From: Eubacteriaceae bacterium
GTDB taxonomy: Bacteria > Bacillota > Clostridia > Eubacteriales > Eubacteriaceae
Direction: 5' to 3'
Assembly: GCA_012522805.1 (NCBI GenBank)
Contig: JAAYJS010000019.1
Location: 1 to 64,000 of the forward strand
DNA length: 64,000 nt
In this document: positions 28,875-37,191 of the stretch, one piece after another
Layout of the letters: each line of letters opens with the position of its first letter
Numbering within the stretch: position 1 is the stretch's first letter
Translations under genes and position numbers: made by a program
Notes under the pieces: generated by a model
The model's database searches: none
Seen by the model: the letters and a program-made list of their open reading frames with translations, nothing else
What the model was told of the DNA's origin: nothing

Positions 28875-29731
28875 TCAATTTAGAGCATATCTATTCCAAG
28901 GGAAGCCCCTTCGAATACAAAGCCCTTACAAACATCAATCTGACGACCATTAAAGGCGAGTTTGTTGGTCTGATCGGCCATACAGGCTCCGGAAAATCCA
29001 CATTAATTCAACATTTCAATGGTTTGTTGAAACCGACATCCGGTACCATCCTGTACGACGGTATCGATATCTTTGCGAACAAGAAAAAATCTTTAAAAGA
29101 CTTACGGCGTAAAGTCGGCTTGGTTTTTCAATATCCGGAGTATCAATTATTTGAAGAGACCGTAGCGAAGGATGTGGCCTATGGCCCGGGCAATCTGGGT
29201 TACGACCAAGAAAAAATAGAATCCTTAGTGCGAGAATCCATCGAACTGGTCGGTTTAGATTACGATGAAATTGCAGAGAAATCCCCCTTCGAGCTTTCCG
29301 GAGGTCAGATGCGACGGGTAGCGATTGCAGGTGTACTGGCTATGGAGCCGGAAGTACTCATCCTCGATGAGCCCACCGCAGGCTTAGACCCCAGAGGTCG
29401 AGATGAAATACTCGGCCAGATCAAAAATCTACATAAAAAAAGAAAAATGACCGTAATCTTAGTCTCCCACAGCATGGAAGATATTGGACGATTAGTGGAC
29501 AAAATTATCGTCATGGCCAAAGGCGAAATCGTAGTATACGATACACCGGCAAAAGTATTTTCACAAGTAAAAAAACTGGAAGCCATAGGGCTGGCCGTGC
29601 CGGAAGTGACATACTTACTCCATCGCTTGAAAGAGACCTATCCGGAAATCCGGGATGACATTTATACCATGGAAGAAGCGGTTGTTGAAATAGAAAGAGT
29701 GGTTTTTAAAGGGGGGCAACATGTTCACTGA
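28859..29731 (+). CDS. ecfA2: ECF transporter ATPase A2
   Basis: 290 residues. Walker [10 protein letters not shown] near 42, signature [14 protein letters not shown] near 145, Walker [12 protein letters not shown]. The pair with ecfA1 forms the asymmetric ATPase dimer. ATG 28859 lies inside ecfA1, and its own 3' end overlaps ecfT by 11 bases. Confidence 0.95.
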   Translation: MSIQVINLEHIYSKGSPFEYKALTNINLTTIKGEFVGLIGHTGSGKSTLIQHFNGLLKPTSGTILYDGIDIFANKKKSLKDLRRKVGLVFQYPEYQLFEETVAKDVAYGPGNLGYDQEKIESLVRESIELVGLDYDEIAEKSPFELSGGQMRRVAIAGVLAMEPEVLILDEPTAGLDPRGRDEILGQIKNLHKKRKMTVILVSHSMEDIGRLVDKIIVMAKGEIVVYDTPAKVFSQVKKLEAIGLAVPEVTYLLHRLKETYPEIRDDIYTMEEAVVEIERVVFKGGQHVH

Positions 29732-30554
29732 TATTACCATCGGTCAATATTATCCCACCGATTCCATCATTCATCGTTTGGATCCCAGAACAAAAATCAT
29801 ATTAACTTTTGTTTACATCTTTCTATTATTTACCATCAACAATATACTGGGATACGCCATTGCCTTTATCTTTTTGATGACCTTAATTGCTTTAACCAAG
29901 ATACCCTTTTGGTATGTGATGAAGGGCGTCAAACCCCTTTTGGCCATCATACTCTTTACCGTGATCATCAACGTTATGATGACACCTGGAACACCTATAT
30001 GGCAGTGGGGCATCTTAAAAATATCCTACGAAGGCATGGAGTATGCTTTCCTCATGTCAACAAGACTCATCATGCTGGTCATCGGTACGTCTTTAATGAC
30101 CTTGACCACATCACCCATCGATTTAACCGAGGGCATTGAATACAGTATCAAATGGATGCCATTTGTCGGCAAATATGCCCATGAACTCTCCATGATGATG
30201 TCCATCGCCTTGCGCTTCATACCCACCTTAATGGAAGAAACCGACCGAATTATGAAAGCCCAAAAAGCCAGAGGAGCGGATTTTGAATCCGGCAACTTAA
30301 TTCAACGAGCAAAGGCACTCATACCGATATTGGTACCCCTCTTCATATCCGGATTTCGCAGAGCTGATGAATTGGCGACAGCCATGGAAGCCCGTTGTTA
30401 CAGAGGCGGGGAGGGAAGAACGCGTATGCACGTTTTGGCTTATAAAAGGAATGACCGGGTTGCATTTGTAATCTTCAGCCTATTGGCCGTATTACTGATT
30501 GGCAGTCGCTTTACAAAAATACCGACAATTGTCGAATTATTAAAAGGCCTTTGA
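29721..30554 (+). CDS. ecfT: ECF transporter transmembrane subunit T
   Basis: 277 residues with several hydrophobic segments (about 25-65, 70-90, 105-130, 245-265). The coupling helices carry KAQKARGAD and [16 protein letters not shown], the two Ala-Arg-Gly-type motifs that contact the ATPases. It links interchangeable S subunits to EcfA1A2. The lone S component at 44492-44977 is a possible client. Confidence 0.95.
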   Translation: MFTDITIGQYYPTDSIIHRLDPRTKIILTFVYIFLLFTINNILGYAIAFIFLMTLIALTKIPFWYVMKGVKPLLAIILFTVIINVMMTPGTPIWQWGILKISYEGMEYAFLMSTRLIMLVIGTSLMTLTTSPIDLTEGIEYSIKWMPFVGKYAHELSMMMSIALRFIPTLMEETDRIMKAQKARGADFESGNLIQRAKALIPILVPLFISGFRRADELATAMEARCYRGGEGRTRMHVLAYKRNDRVAFVIFSLLAVLLIGSRFTKIPTIVELLKGL

Positions 30555-31288
30555 TGAGAAACCTAAAAATAACATTGAGCTATGATGGGACCAATTATGG
30601 TGGCTGGCAAAGGCAAATCAATGCAATGACCGTACAGGAAATGGTCGAGAAAGCTTTAAAAGCGATAACCGGTGAAAGCATCGCCATTCATGGTTCTGGT
30701 CGGACCGATTCCGGTGTTCATGCATTGGGTCAAGTCATGCACTTTAAAACCGAAAGCAGCATCCCGACAGAACGATTTGCGCTAGCCCTCAACAGTAAAC
30801 TGCCTGAGGATATTCGCGCCTTACGTGCACAGGAAATGCCCGAGGCTTTTCACAGCCGTTTTAGCGCTAAAAGCAAAGCATACTTTTATCAAATAGATCG
30901 AGATACAGTGGCTAGCCCCTTTTATCGTCGTTATGCGTGGCATCTTTCAAAACCATTAGATCTTACCGCTATGGATAAAGCGAAAGACGTCTTTTTAGGA
31001 GAACATGATTATGCCGCCTTTATGGCAACAGGCTCATGTGTCCAACATACCATACGTACCATTCACCGACTTGAATTGACGGAACACGAACAACTTCTTA
31101 GAATTCATATCGAAGGCAACGGATTTTTGTACAATATGGTGCGGATTATGGTCGGCACCTTGGTAGAAATCGGACATGGAAAAATAAAAGCGGAAAACTT
31201 ACCAAAAATCATCAATTCCAAGAACAGAAAATTGGCGGGAGCAACGGCCCCTGCTAAAGGATTATTTTTAAAAGAAGTCTATTATTAA
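30554..31288 (+). CDS. truA: tRNA pseudouridine(38-40) synthase
   Basis: 244 residues from ATG 30554, which overlaps the ecfT stop by one base. The catalytic aspartate is in GRTDSGVHALGQV. FLYNMVRIMVGTL is the second diagnostic stretch. It modifies the anticodon arm of many tRNAs. Confidence 0.95.
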   Translation: MRNLKITLSYDGTNYGGWQRQINAMTVQEMVEKALKAITGESIAIHGSGRTDSGVHALGQVMHFKTESSIPTERFALALNSKLPEDIRALRAQEMPEAFHSRFSAKSKAYFYQIDRDTVASPFYRRYAWHLSKPLDLTAMDKAKDVFLGEHDYAAFMATGSCVQHTIRTIHRLELTEHEQLLRIHIEGNGFLYNMVRIMVGTLVEIGHGKIKAENLPKIINSKNRKLAGATAPAKGLFLKEVYY

Positions 31289-31300
31289 TTGATTTTTTGT

Positions 31301-31434
31301 TTGACAATTAGATGGTTATTTTATAGAATAGAGGTTGTATGTAAATCGAAACAGCCCCTTTACATTCACTAAAAATCGGCAATTCCCCACTTTTGTCGAA
31401 GATTAAAAGCAAAAACTTAGGAGGACTTTGAAAA
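31301..31434 (+). promoter_or_regulatory. Promoter and leader of rplM-rpsI
   Basis: TTGACA (31301-31306) and TAGAAT (31324-31329) are 17 bases apart. A leader of about 100 bases follows and ends in AGGAGG. It may hold an L13-type leader structure, but I could not draw a convincing fold. Confidence 0.72.
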
Positions 31435-31878
31435 ATGATAGCGAGAGCCACAACCATGGCAAAGCCTCAAGAAATAGAACGCAAATGGTACGTCATCGAT
31501 GCAGAAGATAAAGTGTTAGGACGTTTAGCCAGTGAAGTTGCAAGCATTCTTAGAGGAAAAAATAAACCCTTCTTTACACCCCATGTGGATTGTGGAGATT
31601 ATGTCATCATTATCAATGCAGAGAAGGTTAAATTAACAGGAAAAAAACTAGAGCAAAAAATTTATCAGACTTATTCCGGCTACACTGGTGGTCGCAAGGA
31701 AGTCGTCTACTCTGAACTATTGGCAAAAAATCCGGAATTGTTGGTACGCAAAGCAATCAAGGGTATGATGCCCCGTACGAGATTGGCAAATCAAATGATT
31801 AAAAAGCTTAAGATCTACGCCGGCACCGAACATCCCCACGAAGCACAACAACCGGAAGTTTTAGAAATTAATTGCTAA
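31435..31878 (+). CDS. rplM: Large ribosomal subunit protein L13
   Basis: 147 residues from ATG 31435. [29 protein letters not shown] is the family core, reached after seven extra residues; an ATG at 31456 is the alternative start but is farther from [27 protein letters not shown] completes the pattern. Confidence 0.95.
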   Translation: MIARATTMAKPQEIERKWYVIDAEDKVLGRLASEVASILRGKNKPFFTPHVDCGDYVIIINAEKVKLTGKKLEQKIYQTYSGYTGGRKEVVYSELLAKNPELLVRKAIKGMMPRTRLANQMIKKLKIYAGTEHPHEAQQPEVLEINC

Positions 31879-31895
31879 GAATAGGAGAGGAATAA

Positions 31896-32288
31896 ATGGC
31901 TAAAGTACAATATTTTGGAACCGGTAGAAGAAAAACCTCTGTTGCCCGCGTACGCTTATTACCCGGCGATGGTAAAATAACCATCAACGGTAGAGATATC
32001 ATGGACTATTTTGGATTAGATACTTTAAAAGTGATTGCGAAACAGCCCTTGGTGTTGACAGCAACCGAAAATAACTTCGATGTGATCGTCAATGTAAAAG
32101 GCGGCGGCCTAACAGGTCAAGCCGGCGCTATCCGTCACGGTATCGCTCGTGCGCTTTTAGAAGCGGACGCAAACCTAAGAGGCGAATTGAAAAGAGCCGG
32201 TTTCTTAACGAGAGACCCAAGAATGACCGAAAGAAAGAAATACGGTCTTAAAAAAGCACGTAGAGCCCCACAATTTTCAAAACGTTAA
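31896..32288 (+). CDS. rpsI: Small ribosomal subunit protein S9
   Basis: 130 residues. [16 protein letters not shown] and the C-terminal [17 protein letters not shown] tail that reaches the P-site tRNA. Its stop is followed at once by the repeat region. Confidence 0.98.
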   Translation: MAKVQYFGTGRRKTSVARVRLLPGDGKITINGRDIMDYFGLDTLKVIAKQPLVLTATENNFDVIVNVKGGGLTGQAGAIRHGIARALLEADANLRGELKRAGFLTRDPRMTERKKYGLKKARRAPQFSKR

Positions 32289-32427
32289 GCTTTACTTGCA
32301 AATCAAACGAAAACAAAACTCCCTGGAATGCTTGCATTCAAAGGGGAGTTTTTTATTTACGTTTGATTTATTAGAACGCTAGAAATGACCGAGGCGAAGC
32401 GGAGGTTCTAGTGTTCGCAAGTAAAGC
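32289..32427. repeat. Structured intergenic repeat, copy 1 (with 11-bp terminal inverted repeats)
   Basis: GCTTTACTTGC (32289-32299) is the reverse complement of GCAAGTAAAGC (32417-32427). Inside are a 9-bp pair AATCAAACG/CGTTTGATT (32301-32309 and 32360-32368) and a terminator-like hairpin (32315-32352). A second, slightly longer copy of the inner unit follows at 32562. The terminal repeats and nested stems resemble a miniature transposable or REP-like unit; no transposase is nearby. Confidence 0.75.
32315..32352 (+). terminator. Terminator after rpsI (inside repeat copy 1)
   Basis: AAAACTCCC pairs with GGGAGTTTT; an inner GAATGC/GCATTC stem closes a TT loop; a T-run follows. Confidence 0.85.
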
Positions 32428-32561
32428 GGTGAAACAGTATATACACAAAAGATTCTTTTGTGATTCATAAAACGCTAAAACCAACTGAAGTTTAGTGAAA
32501 ACGGAATTGAGGTTATTACTGGCAGTTCATTTTACAAGTAAAGCTTAAACGAACTATCTTT

Positions 32562-32708
32562 CCCTGGAACGCTTGCATTCAAAGGGGAGTTTTTTTATTT
32601 ACGTTTGATTGATTAGAACGCTAGAAATGACCGAGGCGCAGCGGTAGCGAAGCGGAGGTTCTAGTGTTCGCAAGTAAAGCGGTAAAACAGTTTATACACA
32701 AAAGACTT
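32562..32708. repeat. Structured intergenic repeat, copy 2
   Basis: Nearly identical to 32321-32455 in direct orientation (terminator-like hairpin, ATTTACGTTTGATT, GAACGCTAGAAATGACCGAGG, TTCTAGTGTTCGCAAGTAAAGCGG, TATACACAAAAGA). It differs by an extra 11 bases in the GCAGCGGTAGCGAAGCGG stretch. The 32428-32561 spacer and 32709-32997 hold no gene I can support. Confidence 0.85.
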
Positions 32709-32997
32709 TTTTCGGATTGATTAAAAGGCAGTAATGCAAATCAGACAACAAGGCACAACAGTTCTTTTTATTCAATTTGTAGGTGTGCACCGGCATAGTT
32801 TGCACAAGATTGGGTATGGGCTTGTATCGAAGGATAAACCTCAAAAAACCAGCAGTTGAATAGAAAGAATGGTACACCAAAAGAGAACACCTCAATCAGC
32901 AGTGAATCTACCAACTAAGCTTGTTAAAACTGCAGACAAAGCACAGAACCTACCTGTATAAATATTATAAAAACATAAAAAAGTTTTCAAAAAACCG

Positions 32998-33027
32998 TTG
33001 ACTACCCATACCCCCTAAGGGTATAAT
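32998..33027 (+). promoter_or_regulatory. Promoter with CsoR-like operator before the metal ATPase
   Basis: TTGACT (32998-33003) and TATAAT (33022-33027) are 18 bases apart. Between them lies ATACCC-CCTAA-GGGTAT (33008-33024), an inverted repeat of the TACCCC/GGGGTA kind bound by CsoR/RcnR-family metal sensors. No such sensor gene is in the window. Confidence 0.78.
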
Positions 33028-33056
33028 CATAATAAGATAATCAACAGGAGGTTGTT

Positions 33057-34973
33057 ATGAATACGATGATCCATCGAATCAATTCTTTTTTAGAAGCAGG
33101 CGGCATCGTCAAAGATCTGAGCTTTCTCATTCTTTCTGCCATAGCTTTGCTTTTTTCTTTTTTAAAGATTCATTTTTTACCCTTTGATCCGGCATGGGTA
33201 GCCATATTATTATGTGGTTTGCCAATTATGTTGGAAGCTGTTGTGGGTCTAATAGGGTCCTTCGATATAAAAGCCGATGTCTTAGTAGCGATTGCTTTAG
33301 TGGCTTCGATCGTCATCGGTGAAATTTTTGTAGCCGGAGAAGTGGCGTTCATCATGCAATTAGGTGCTCTGCTGGAAGAACGAACCGTTGCTAAATCCAG
33401 AGCGGGTATCGAAAAATTGATTGCGTTGCAGCCGATGACAGCTCGTAAACTAAACGCTGAAGTGATACCGGTCGAGAACGTACAGGTTGGAGACTACCTA
33501 CGGGTACTTCCCGGCGAAACGGTGCCCGTCGACGGTATCATCACCAGCGGAGCAACCAGCATCAATCAATCGGTGTTGACCGGCGAATCCCTACCGGAGG
33601 ATAAAAATATCGGTGACAGTGTATCCAGTGGGTCTCTCAATCAATACGGTACTTTCGAAATGGAAGCAACCCGAGTAGGAGCGGACTCATCCATCCAACG
33701 CATGGTATGCTTGGTAGAATCTGCAGATACAGGTAAAGCTAAGATTACACATTTAGCGGATCGATGGGCTACTTGGATCGTAGTCATTGCTTTATTGTCC
33801 GCTGTCATCACCTACTTAGTGACCGGACAAATCATACGTTCCGTTACAATACTAGTTGTTTTTTGTCCTTGTGCTTTGGTGTTGGCCACTCCCACGGCTA
33901 TCGTAGCCGCCATTGGCAATGCATCAAAACAAGGGTTTTTAGTTAGGGAAGGCGACGCTTTAGAGCGACTGGGCACAGTCGACACGGTGGCTTTCGACAA
34001 AACCGGCACATTAACTACCGGCAACTTAAAGGTAGCGGAGGTAGTCAGCATCACCCCTAATTTATCGGATGGGGATCTTTATCGTTTAGTAGCCGGAGCA
34101 GAGCAACACTCCGAGCACCCGTTAGGACAAGCGATTGTTACTTCCTATCAAAAAGAGTATGGACAGATTCCGGAAGCAAGTTATTTTAGTATGCAGCCGG
34201 GGTTAGGCATCGCAGCGGAGGTAATGGGGCAAGCAGTCTTAGCCGGCAACCTCAATTGGCTAAAAGACAAAAGCGTTGCTCTGATGCCGGATATGTTGCA
34301 CATGAGCGAAGAGGCCATGCAGATGGGCTATACAGTCATTTACGTAGCAGTCAACGGTCAAGCGGTAGGGTACCTGACCCTTTCCGACACTGTGCGGCCA
34401 GAAAGTAAGAAACTCATTTCAGATATTCAAGCGCTGGGCTATGAACCGGTGCTCTTAACCGGTGATCACCGAGGAGTAGCCGAACGGATCGCCAAACCCA
34501 TGGGTTTTCAAGAAATACATTCTGACCTTCTACCGGAAGATAAAATTGCTAAGATTGAACAATTACAAAGCGACGGACATCGCGTAGCGATGATTGGGGA
34601 CGGCATTAACGATGCGCCGGCTCTTAAAACAGCAACAATCGGCTTAGCTATGGGCAATATCGGTTCCGACATTGCCGTGGACGCTTCCGATATCGTTTTA
34701 GTTGAAGATGACTTGGCGGCATTGCCCCATCTACTCAACCTTTCCAAACGGATGATGATGACCATTAAAAGAAATTTAGCCTTTTCCTTAGGTTTGAATT
34801 TTGTGGCGATTATTCTTGCCATGACGGGTATTTTAACACCCTTTGTCGGTGCATTGGTGCACAATGCAGGTTCCGTTGTAGTGGTCATTAATGCCGTTAT
34901 CCTATTAAACTGGCAGCAGAAACATCAAACAAAATCACAAACACAAACAGAACAAAATTATAGAATTGCATAG
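33057..34973 (+). CDS. P1B-type heavy-metal-translocating P-type ATPase
   Basis: 638 residues. Exports metal ions across the cytoplasmic membrane at the cost of ATP. Membrane helices at about 18-75 and 80-105, a TGES actuator motif near 175, the CPC metal-binding triad near 271-273, the phosphorylated DKTGT near 313, HP-type motif EHPLGQ, and GDGINDAPAL near 515. There is no N-terminal heavy-metal-associated domain. The last helices read SLGLNFVAI and HNAGSVVVVINAV, unlike the copper pattern (YN and MSSS) and unlike the ZntA pattern. The operator suggests copper, the helices do not confirm it; substrate is left open. AGGAGG before ATG. Confidence 0.9.
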   Translation: MNTMIHRINSFLEAGGIVKDLSFLILSAIALLFSFLKIHFLPFDPAWVAILLCGLPIMLEAVVGLIGSFDIKADVLVAIALVASIVIGEIFVAGEVAFIMQLGALLEERTVAKSRAGIEKLIALQPMTARKLNAEVIPVENVQVGDYLRVLPGETVPVDGIITSGATSINQSVLTGESLPEDKNIGDSVSSGSLNQYGTFEMEATRVGADSSIQRMVCLVESADTGKAKITHLADRWATWIVVIALLSAVITYLVTGQIIRSVTILVVFCPCALVLATPTAIVAAIGNASKQGFLVREGDALERLGTVDTVAFDKTGTLTTGNLKVAEVVSITPNLSDGDLYRLVAGAEQHSEHPLGQAIVTSYQKEYGQIPEASYFSMQPGLGIAAEVMGQAVLAGNLNWLKDKSVALMPDMLHMSEEAMQMGYTVIYVAVNGQAVGYLTLSDTVRPESKKLISDIQALGYEPVLLTGDHRGVAERIAKPMGFQEIHSDLLPEDKIAKIEQLQSDGHRVAMIGDGINDAPALKTATIGLAMGNIGSDIAVDASDIVLVEDDLAALPHLLNLSKRMMMTIKRNLAFSLGLNFVAIILAMTGILTPFVGALVHNAGSVVVVINAVILLNWQQKHQTKSQTQTEQNYRIA

Positions 34974-34981
34974 ATTGATAT

Positions 34982-35010
34982 AAAAAGAATCCGTTTGCGG
35001 ATTCTTTTTT
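34982..35010 (+). terminator. Terminator after the metal ATPase
   Basis: Twelve-base stem AAAAAGAATCCG/CGGATTCTTTTT around TTTG, ending in a T-run. Confidence 0.92.
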
Positions 35011-35193
35011 GTCGAAGTAGTATAGGTTGCGAAAATAGCAAAATATATTTCGTACAGTTTTAATAACCTTCATCATAAGATAAAACGTCAGGATAGACTT
35101 CCCTTTAATCCATTGATTTTTCTAAACAAAAGGGTGATAATAAAACTAATCAACGAAAATCAATTTGTGTATGAATGAGAGAAGAGGGAAATT

Positions 35194-36003
35194 ATGAATA
35201 TCGCTGTTATTACAGGTGCCTCATCGGGGATTGGTGAAGAATTTGCAAAACAAATCGATCATTTAAGAGGACTGGATGAAATTTGGTTATTAGCCAGAAG
35301 GAAAAATTGCTTGGATGCATTGGCTCAAACATTAACCCACAAAGTGAGAGTTTTTCCGGCAGATTTAACACAACCTAAGGAGTTGCGCAAATTTTACAAA
35401 GCGCTTGTAAAATCAAAAGCCCAAATAAAAATACTCGTCAACGCTGCGGGTTGCGGTAAAATTGGTTATTTTGAAAGTCTTTCCATCGAGGATCATCTCG
35501 ATGTCATAGAGATCAATTGCAAGGCTCTGGTTGGTTTCACATATTTGTGTCTGCCTTTTGTTCACAAAGGCATCATCTACCAATTGGCCTCTGTTGCCGC
35601 CTTTATACCCCAACCAAACTTTTCGATTTATGCGGCAAGCAAAGCCTTTGTACTGAGTTTTTCCAGAGCATTGAATCAGGAATTAAGAGAGAGAAATGTG
35701 CGTGTTGTAGCTGTTTGCCCTAATCCTGTCGAAACGGAGTTTTTTGAAAAAGCAGGAGATGAATGCCAAGCCTCGGCTATCAAGAAAATCGGAGTAGAAA
35801 AAGTAGAGAAAGTGGTTGCGACGGCTCTTAAAAAAAGAAAGGGCGATCTGTCCTTATCCTGCTTTTGGTCCAAAGCTATTTATATCACCTCTAAAATGAT
35901 TCCTCATCGTTTTATTTTGCCGATAGAAAAAAGACTTTTGACTACGAATCATTGCCCGATAGAAAAAAAGCTTAGTATGGACCGGAGGGCATCTTTAATC
36001 TAA
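35194..36003 (+). CDS. Short-chain dehydrogenase/reductase family oxidoreductase
   Basis: 269 residues. The Rossmann dinucleotide site TGASSGIG is at 8-15, NAAG near 87, and the catalytic YAASK near 147-151 with a serine (LASVAA) before it. DltE/YqjQ-like members of this size are common, and substrate cannot be inferred. The C-terminal 40 residues have an amphipathic, basic character that might touch the membrane. Monocistronic, between a terminator and tRNA-Arg. Confidence 0.88.
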   Translation: MNIAVITGASSGIGEEFAKQIDHLRGLDEIWLLARRKNCLDALAQTLTHKVRVFPADLTQPKELRKFYKALVKSKAQIKILVNAAGCGKIGYFESLSIEDHLDVIEINCKALVGFTYLCLPFVHKGIIYQLASVAAFIPQPNFSIYAASKAFVLSFSRALNQELRERNVRVVAVCPNPVETEFFEKAGDECQASAIKKIGVEKVEKVVATALKKRKGDLSLSCFWSKAIYITSKMIPHRFILPIEKRLLTTNHCPIEKKLSMDRRASLI

Positions 36004-36045
36004 AAATAGCATTAAAGCTGATAACGAAGAAATATTAAAAAACAC

Positions 36046-36073
36046 TTGCATTTTATGAATTACCTGATATAAT
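36046..36073 (+). promoter_or_regulatory. Promoter of tRNA-Arg(ACG)
   Basis: TTGCAT (36046-36051) and TATAAT (36068-36073) with a 16-base spacer lie about 30 bases before the tRNA. Confidence 0.7.
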
Positions 36074-36102
36074 ATATCGAGTAAGCACGAATTGTGCGAC
36101 AC

Positions 36103-36178
36103 GTGCCCATGGCTCAGCGGATAGAGTGTTCGGCTACGAACCGAAAGGTCCGGGGTTCGAATCCCTGTGGGCACGCCA
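36103..36178 (+). tRNA. tRNA-Arg (anticodon ACG)
   Basis: Acceptor GTGCCCA/TGGGCAC, anticodon stem TTCGG/CCGAA enclosing CTACGAA, T loop TTCGAAT, encoded GCCA end. The first anticodon base is expected to be edited to inosine. An integrase remnant lies at its 3' side. Confidence 0.95.
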
Positions 36179-36188
36179 TAAGACTAGT

Positions 36189-36213
36189 AAAAACGCGGGT
36201 TTCCGCGTTTTTT
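36189..36213 (+). terminator. Terminator after tRNA-Arg
   Basis: AAAAACGCGG pairs with CCGCGTTTTTT around GTTT; the T-run overlaps the end of the integrase remnant. Confidence 0.88.
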
Positions 36214-36406
36214 ATTTTACCAACTTTAGGATTTTAACCGAATTTTTAACCGAAATATTCGCGCTTGACGAATTGGTATAAAGCTCATCGATCCACCTAT
36301 TGGCCTTTTCCTTAAGACTTTCCAGCACCGTAGTGTAGGTTTCTAAGGTCATCGCAGTGGTGGAATGTCCGAGCAAAACAGAAACAACTTTTATATTTTC
36401 TCTCAT
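36212..36406 (-). pseudogene. Tyrosine recombinase (phage/ICE integrase), C-terminal remnant
   Basis: The open frame of 64 residues begins MRENIKVVSVLLGHSTTAMTLETY: the LGHSTTAMTLETYTTV stretch is the end of the catalytic domain of tyrosine integrases, with the catalytic H and Y in place. The N-terminal domain and the first catalytic Arg/Lys are missing; upstream sequence shows no continuation. It points toward the 3' end of tRNA-Arg, the usual attachment target, so this is the scar of an element that integrated there and was lost or decayed. No second tRNA 3'-end repeat was found to 37.2 kb. Confidence 0.8.
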
Positions 36407-36689
36407 TGGATCGAATAAAAGCTTGTCAGGTTTACATATTGGCGGGAAGGTCGTTTAATTCGATGCACTTTTACCGTGTGGTTGACATCGATAGACTTCA
36501 CGGATAGTTGAGAATCTATACCGGTTTGAATGGAGTAGGGTTGTTTTCATTTGAAAATTTGCTACCATTAAAATAATAGCAGATTTCAATTTGATAAGAG
36601 ATCCGCATCTAGTCTTTGATGAAGCACCGTGTGTAAAAGAGACAAAGGTTAGAATAAAAGCACAAACGATACGACAGGAAAGGATCATT
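36407..36689. other. Short non-coding stretch beside the integrase remnant
   Basis: No gene supported. Open frames here lack ribosome-binding sites and resemble nothing. It is probably part of the decayed element. Confidence 0.5.
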
Positions 36690-37070
36690 ATGGATTTTCC
36701 GAGCATTGAGAGAATAAACGAAATACTGGATGAACTTGCAGAAGAGTTACCACCTATTTTTTTTGAAAAGCTTAATTTAGGTATTGTCCTTTTAGATGAA
36801 ATGAAGCGACACCCCGCCTCACAGGGAGATGATTTATGGATTCTCGGCGAATACACCAGAGGACCCATTGGCAATGGTATCAGACTCTATTATTTGTCAT
36901 TAAAAACCGTATTTAACCGTCTGGATGAACAAAGCTTGGTAGAGAAGTTGAGGGGTGTTTTGCGACATGAATTTCGACATCATTTGGAGTTTTTATCCGG
37001 AGAGCGCGGTTTGGAGATAGAGGATGAAGCGTTTTTAAAAGCCTATCAAAATAGAAAACGTCCTAAATGA
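36690..37070 (+). CDS. Small zincin-like metallopeptidase family protein
   Basis: 126 residues from ATG 36690 with AGGA upstream. The C-terminal half has RHEFRHHLEF, an HExxH zinc-peptidase motif, preceded by LREVLRH-like helix LVEKLRGVLRH. The layout (helical start, a strand with GEYTRGPIG, RLYYLSL, then HExxH) matches the short possible-metalloprotease family PF06262. No signal peptide, so cytoplasmic. Role unknown. Confidence 0.78.
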   Translation: MDFPSIERINEILDELAEELPPIFFEKLNLGIVLLDEMKRHPASQGDDLWILGEYTRGPIGNGIRLYYLSLKTVFNRLDEQSLVEKLRGVLRHEFRHHLEFLSGERGLEIEDEAFLKAYQNRKRPK

Positions 37071-37105
37071 GAGCGTGAGCTATTAAATCATTCTGTTAAA
37101 TATTT

Positions 37106-37145
37106 AAAACCACTTATTTGAGATGATTCCCAAATAAGTGGTTTT
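37106..37145. terminator. Bidirectional terminator between the zincin and the symporter
   Basis: Fifteen-base perfect stem from AAAACCACTTATTTG to CAAATAAGTGGTTTT around ten bases, with A- and T-runs at both ends, shared by the two converging genes. Confidence 0.92.
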
Positions 37146-37191
37146 ATTTTTTTGTTTTTAAGTATGGATTGTCAATTTCATGTTCATTCGA

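Noticed and set aside
32692-32895. 67-codon frame on the minus strand after repeat copy 2
   Set aside because: No ribosome-binding site, starts in low-complexity sequence, no motif.
36455-36874. 139-codon frame on the minus strand near the integrase remnant
   Set aside because: Overlaps the zincin start on the other strand, lacks a site and a recognisable domain.
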